Shown piece by piece: positions 7,132 through 8,563 of a stretch of DNA of 8,563 bases. Position 1 is the stretch's first letter. Every line of letters starts with the position of its first letter. The stretch comes from Pseudomonadota bacterium (GTDB lineage: Bacteria > Myxococcota_A > Polyangia > Polyangiales > Polyangiaceae): the NCBI GenBank assembly GCA_023428245.1, contig JAEYYX010000020.1:1-8563 (forward strand), given 5' to 3'. Position numbers and translations under genes: made by a program. The notes beneath the pieces were generated by a model. That model saw only the letters and a list, made by a program, of their open reading frames with translations. It did no database searches and had not been told where the DNA came from.

Positions 7132-7160
7132 CATGATGACTCCTGTAAGTGAGATGTCAA
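7132..7160 (-). promoter_or_regulatory. Candidate promoter of lipoprotein paralogue A
   Basis: TTGACA (minus strand, 7160-7155) lies 28 bases before ATG 7126, exactly as in paralogue B. A 17-base spacer puts ATCATG at the -10 position, a weak match. Eighteen of the 28 bases between box and ATG agree between the two copies, including AGTCAT and GCTC just before the ATG. Confidence 0.5.
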
Positions 7161-7199
7161 CAAGGGGGCCGAAGAAGGAGAGCTTCGCTTGCCCGTGAC

Positions 7200-7258
7200 G
7201 TCCTCGCTGGAGCGGAGCTGCTCGAACCTCTCGCGTGCCTAGAGCGTCCGGCGAGGAC
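7200..7258. repeat. 8-bp inverted repeat behind the OmpA-like gene
   Basis: GTCCTCGC at 7200-7207 is the exact reverse complement of GCGAGGAC at 7251-7258. The 43-base interval holds a smaller GAG-CTG-CTC dyad. It starts 3 bases past the stop of the OmpA-like gene, where a terminator would be expected, but no T-run follows on either strand, so it is only a possible Rho-dependent or structural 3' end. Confidence 0.35.
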
Positions 7259-7261
7259 TCA

Positions 7262-8128
7262 TCAGTTCTTGATCTCGCGCACCTCGATACGGCGGTTCTT
7301 GGCGCGATTTTCTGGGGTGTCGTTCGGAGCGATCGGCTTTTCGTCGCCAAAGCCGACGGCCTCGATGCGCTCGGGGTCGACGCCTTTTGAGACGATGTAG
7401 TCGCGACAAGCCTGAGCTCGGCGCAACGAGAGTGTCTTGTTTGACTTTGGATTGCCGACGTTGTCGGTGTGGCCCGAGATTTCGAGGCGCGCTCCCTTGT
7501 GAAGCATGTACTCGACGACGCGATCGAGCTCGGCGAAGGACTCGGGCTTGATCGTGGCGCGGGCGGTGTCGAACTGGACAGCGCCGAGCACAAAAGGCGG
7601 CTCGGGGCGGTCAGGGTAGCGGTTCTCGTAGTTCAGCGTGAGCTTGATGTTCTGAGCAGGTTCGTCGGCGACCGTAACGCTCGCGGTGATGTCTTCGCGG
7701 CCGAGGGTCAGGTAGGTGAGCTCGTATTTCTTGCCGACCGGCACGAGCACTTCCGCGTAACCGACCGCGTCCGTCTCCGACGTGTAGAACTTCTTGCCGT
7801 CGCTCGAGACGAGCGCGATCACAAGGCCTTCGACAGGCCCCGTCTTCTTGTCGACGACGAAGAACTTCAGCACGGCTTCGGTCGTCGTCGGCTTGAGCGT
7901 CGAAGGTTTCACGCCGTGAGCCGAGCCAGCCGTTGAAGAGGACTTCAGACCGAACTCATTCGGATCTTGGCTCGACGCGTCGGACTCCGAGCGCGCAGGG
8001 GCCAGCGGCTCGCTCGCTACCGGTTCTTCGGACGCGGGCGTCTCCGGCGGCTTCGAACCTCCGCAAGCAGCCAAGAACAAACTCCCCACAGTGCAGCCCA
8101 AGAGCATCCGCCTCATCGTATTTTTCAT
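7262..8128 (-). CDS. OmpA-family peptidoglycan-binding lipoprotein
   Basis: This 288-residue envelope lipoprotein should tether a membrane to peptidoglycan. The signal sequence ends in the lipobox LAAC (lipidated cysteine 22), followed by GGS and a Pro/Glu/Ser/Ala-rich linker to about residue 82. Residues 84-167 look like a small beta-sandwich of the carboxypeptidase-regulatory or Cna-B-like type, with a conserved-looking TDAVGYAEVLVPVGKKYEL block at 119-137. The C-terminal OmpA domain spans about 183-285: V-Q-F-D at 184-187, SGHTDN at 218-223, LSLRRA at 233-238, and GFGDEKP at 259-265 with NRRIEV at 278-283. D222 and R237 sit 15 residues apart, as do the two diaminopimelate-contacting residues of OmpA domains. 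The start ATG 8128 follows GAGGCGGAG. An ATG four codons later (8116) lacks a well-placed site. It is the Pal/OmpA-like type, but it is not the canonical pal gene because no tol genes are nearby. Confidence 0.95.
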   Translation of the reverse strand: MKNTMRRMLLGCTVGSLFLAACGGSKPPETPASEEPVASEPLAPARSESDASSQDPNEFGLKSSSTAGSAHGVKPSTLKPTTTEAVLKFFVVDKKTGPVEGLVIALVSSDGKKFYTSETDAVGYAEVLVPVGKKYELTYLTLGREDITASVTVADEPAQNIKLTLNYENRYPDRPEPPFVLGAVQFDTARATIKPESFAELDRVVEYMLHKGARLEISGHTDNVGNPKSNKTLSLRRAQACRDYIVSKGVDPERIEAVGFGDEKPIAPNDTPENRAKNRRIEVREIKN

Positions 8129-8137
8129 CTCCGCCTC
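8129..8137 (-). promoter_or_regulatory. Ribosome binding site of the OmpA-like gene
   Basis: On the minus strand GAGGCGGAG directly precedes ATG 8128. The GAGG part lies 5 bases before the start codon, and this purine-rich stretch favours 8128 over the ATG at 8116. Confidence 0.5.
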
Positions 8138-8165
8138 AACAGGGCCGGCAGCCTATCACGTTTTC

Positions 8166-8188
8166 TTTTGGCCCCGGCCCATCACCTC
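8166..8188 (+). repeat. Copy B of the inverted 23-bp dispersed repeat
   Basis: It begins TTTTGGCCCCGG, then C, CCATCAC, C and TC, matching the minus-strand segment at 126-148 apart from two substitutions. It lies about 40 bases upstream of the OmpA-like start codon. No function can be read from it. Confidence 0.5.
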
Positions 8189-8262
8189 CATCTGAGCCCT
8201 CCCGAGCCTTCTTTTCAGCGAGACAGGCTCGAGCGCGCTCTCCGAAGAGCTCCGGCGCGCAG

Positions 8263-8326
8263 CGCGTCCCGAGGGCACTTCCGACGACCACCGGAAGCTA
8301 AATAGCGCCAACGCGTTCGGGACGCG
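8263..8326 (-). other. Nested inverted repeat, possible structured leader RNA
   Basis: CGCGTCCCGA at 8263-8272 and TCGGGACGCG at 8317-8326 form a perfect 10-bp stem. Inside lies a second hairpin, CTTCCG at 8278-8283 with CGGAAG at 8292-8297, and a short GCG/CGC arm near 8304-8313. If transcription starts near 8420 on the minus strand, this would be a folded element in the 5' leader of the OmpA-like mRNA. No T-run follows, so a terminator is unlikely. Confidence 0.45.
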
Positions 8327-8345
8327 GCGCGGCTGCAACGATGGA

Positions 8346-8357
8346 CTGACCAGTCAG
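8346..8357. promoter_or_regulatory. Short dyad, possible repressor site
   Basis: CTGAC-CA-GTCAG is a 5+2+5 dyad, with one further matching pair outside after a mismatch. Dyads of this size and look are common operators of dimeric repressors such as TetR-type proteins, but no such regulator is encoded in the window. Confidence 0.3.
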
Positions 8358-8427
8358 CCGACCGCTCACGGAGGAAGCGAACGGTCACGTTGTGCTCTCG
8401 ACGTATCGTTGGCGCCCTCTTTCTCGG

Positions 8428-8456
8428 AATAGCAAGCCGAGAGCGCGATCTGTCAA
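8428..8456 (-). promoter_or_regulatory. Candidate promoter of the OmpA-like gene within a dyad
   Basis: TTGACA (minus strand, 8456-8451) is a perfect -35 box, and a 17-base spacer leads to GCTATT (8433-8428), a partial -10. The would-be -10 sits in the loop of a dyad, TCTCGG at 8422-8427 and CCGAGA at 8437-8442, so a dimeric protein binding there would cover it. The resulting leader would be about 290 bases. Confidence 0.4.
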
Positions 8457-8489
8457 TGATGGTGCAAAGGTAGACTTTGCGAAAAGGGA

Positions 8490-8505
8490 AGAGACGAAGA
8501 GACGA
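8490..8505 (+). repeat. Two tandem copies of AGAGACGA
   Basis: The octamer AGAGACGA occurs twice head-to-tail and runs directly into the second CGAACGGT copy. It may be replication slippage in a purine-rich stretch or part of a binding site. Confidence 0.4.
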
Positions 8506-8563
8506 ACGGTCGAAAAAATGTTGAGCGTAAATGTTAGTGGTTGACGAACGGTGAATGGGGGGG

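Larger units (their letters stand above)
8378..8552 (+). repeat. Three direct copies of CGAACGGT
   Basis: Exact copies lie at 8378-8385, 8503-8510 and 8545-8552, spaced 125 and 42 bases. The second and third extend to GACGAACGGT; the first two extend to CGAACGGTC. Repeated octamers of one orientation upstream of a promoter suggest regulator binding sites, though this is inference. Confidence 0.4.
8138..8563. other. Long non-coding region upstream of the OmpA-like gene
   Basis: No convincing gene is seen here; short open frames on both strands lack ribosome binding sites and family features. The region holds a copy of a dispersed repeat, a nested inverted repeat, a small palindrome, a candidate minus-strand promoter within a dyad and three direct CGAACGGT repeats, each listed separately. 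Its right part, from about 8450, is purine-rich and less GC-rich than the genes. Confidence 0.55.

Noticed and set aside
8166..8188. Sigma-54 promoter (GG-N10-GC) in the dispersed repeat
   Set aside because: The GG is not followed by GC at the required spacing in either copy.
8298..8320. Possible integron attC-like site around GCCAAC/GTTGGC
   Set aside because: The bases do not fit the RYYYAAC and GTTRRRY core pattern, and no integrase or cassette is present.
8156..8338. 60-residue minus-strand open frame upstream of the OmpA-like gene
   Set aside because: It starts with TTG, has no ribosome binding site, is Arg/Ser-rich as expected of random GC-rich frames, and lies in a region of inverted repeats.
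8541..8563. TTGACG as a plus-strand -35 box
   Set aside because: The window ends before a -10 box could be seen.

Overview
The window looks like chromosomal DNA from a myxobacterium (phylum Myxococcota, perhaps the Polyangia side). The sequence is GC-rich. It carries a very long Ser/Thr kinase fused to an AAA-type ATPase and a helical-repeat tail. It also carries a protein of the Myxococcales-restricted DUF2378/TIGR02265 family and several small predicted lipoproteins. The taxonomic call is an inference from gene content. I see no phage, transposon, CRISPR, tRNA or rRNA gene.

Layout. Bases 1-173 hold no gene, but do hold a Rho-independent terminator for the kinase. From 174 to 4106 (minus) runs the multidomain kinase-ATPase. 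Transcribed divergently from it is a plus-strand group. It starts with an unrecognised 318-residue soluble protein (4146-5102), coupled by an ATGA overlap to a 106-residue lipoprotein with a PSI/plexin-repeat-like cysteine pattern (5099-5419). After a 32-base gap filled by two small hairpins comes the DUF2378 protein (5452-6057). A strong hairpin between convergent genes ends this group.

The right half is on the minus strand: an OmpA-type peptidoglycan-binding lipoprotein (7262-8128), then two tandem paralogous cysteine-patterned lipoproteins (6674-7126 and 6113-6592). The two paralogs share a duplicated upstream segment with TTGACA at exactly the same distance from the ATG and no convincing ribosome binding site, so they may be leaderless. 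The first paralog has its own terminator, so the pair appear to be independent transcription units. Bases 8129-8563 are a long non-coding region upstream of the OmpA-like gene. It is rich in dyads and repeats and includes a possible promoter about 290 bases upstream of the start codon.

How they may work together. Four of the seven proteins carry lipoprotein signals and should sit in the envelope; one of them probably grips peptidoglycan. The kinase and DUF2378 proteins are cytoplasmic and probably regulatory. Nothing in the sequence proves that the kinase controls its neighbours. The least explained parts are the unrecognised protein with its coupled PSI-like lipoprotein, and the duplicated lipoprotein pair with its conserved upstream element.
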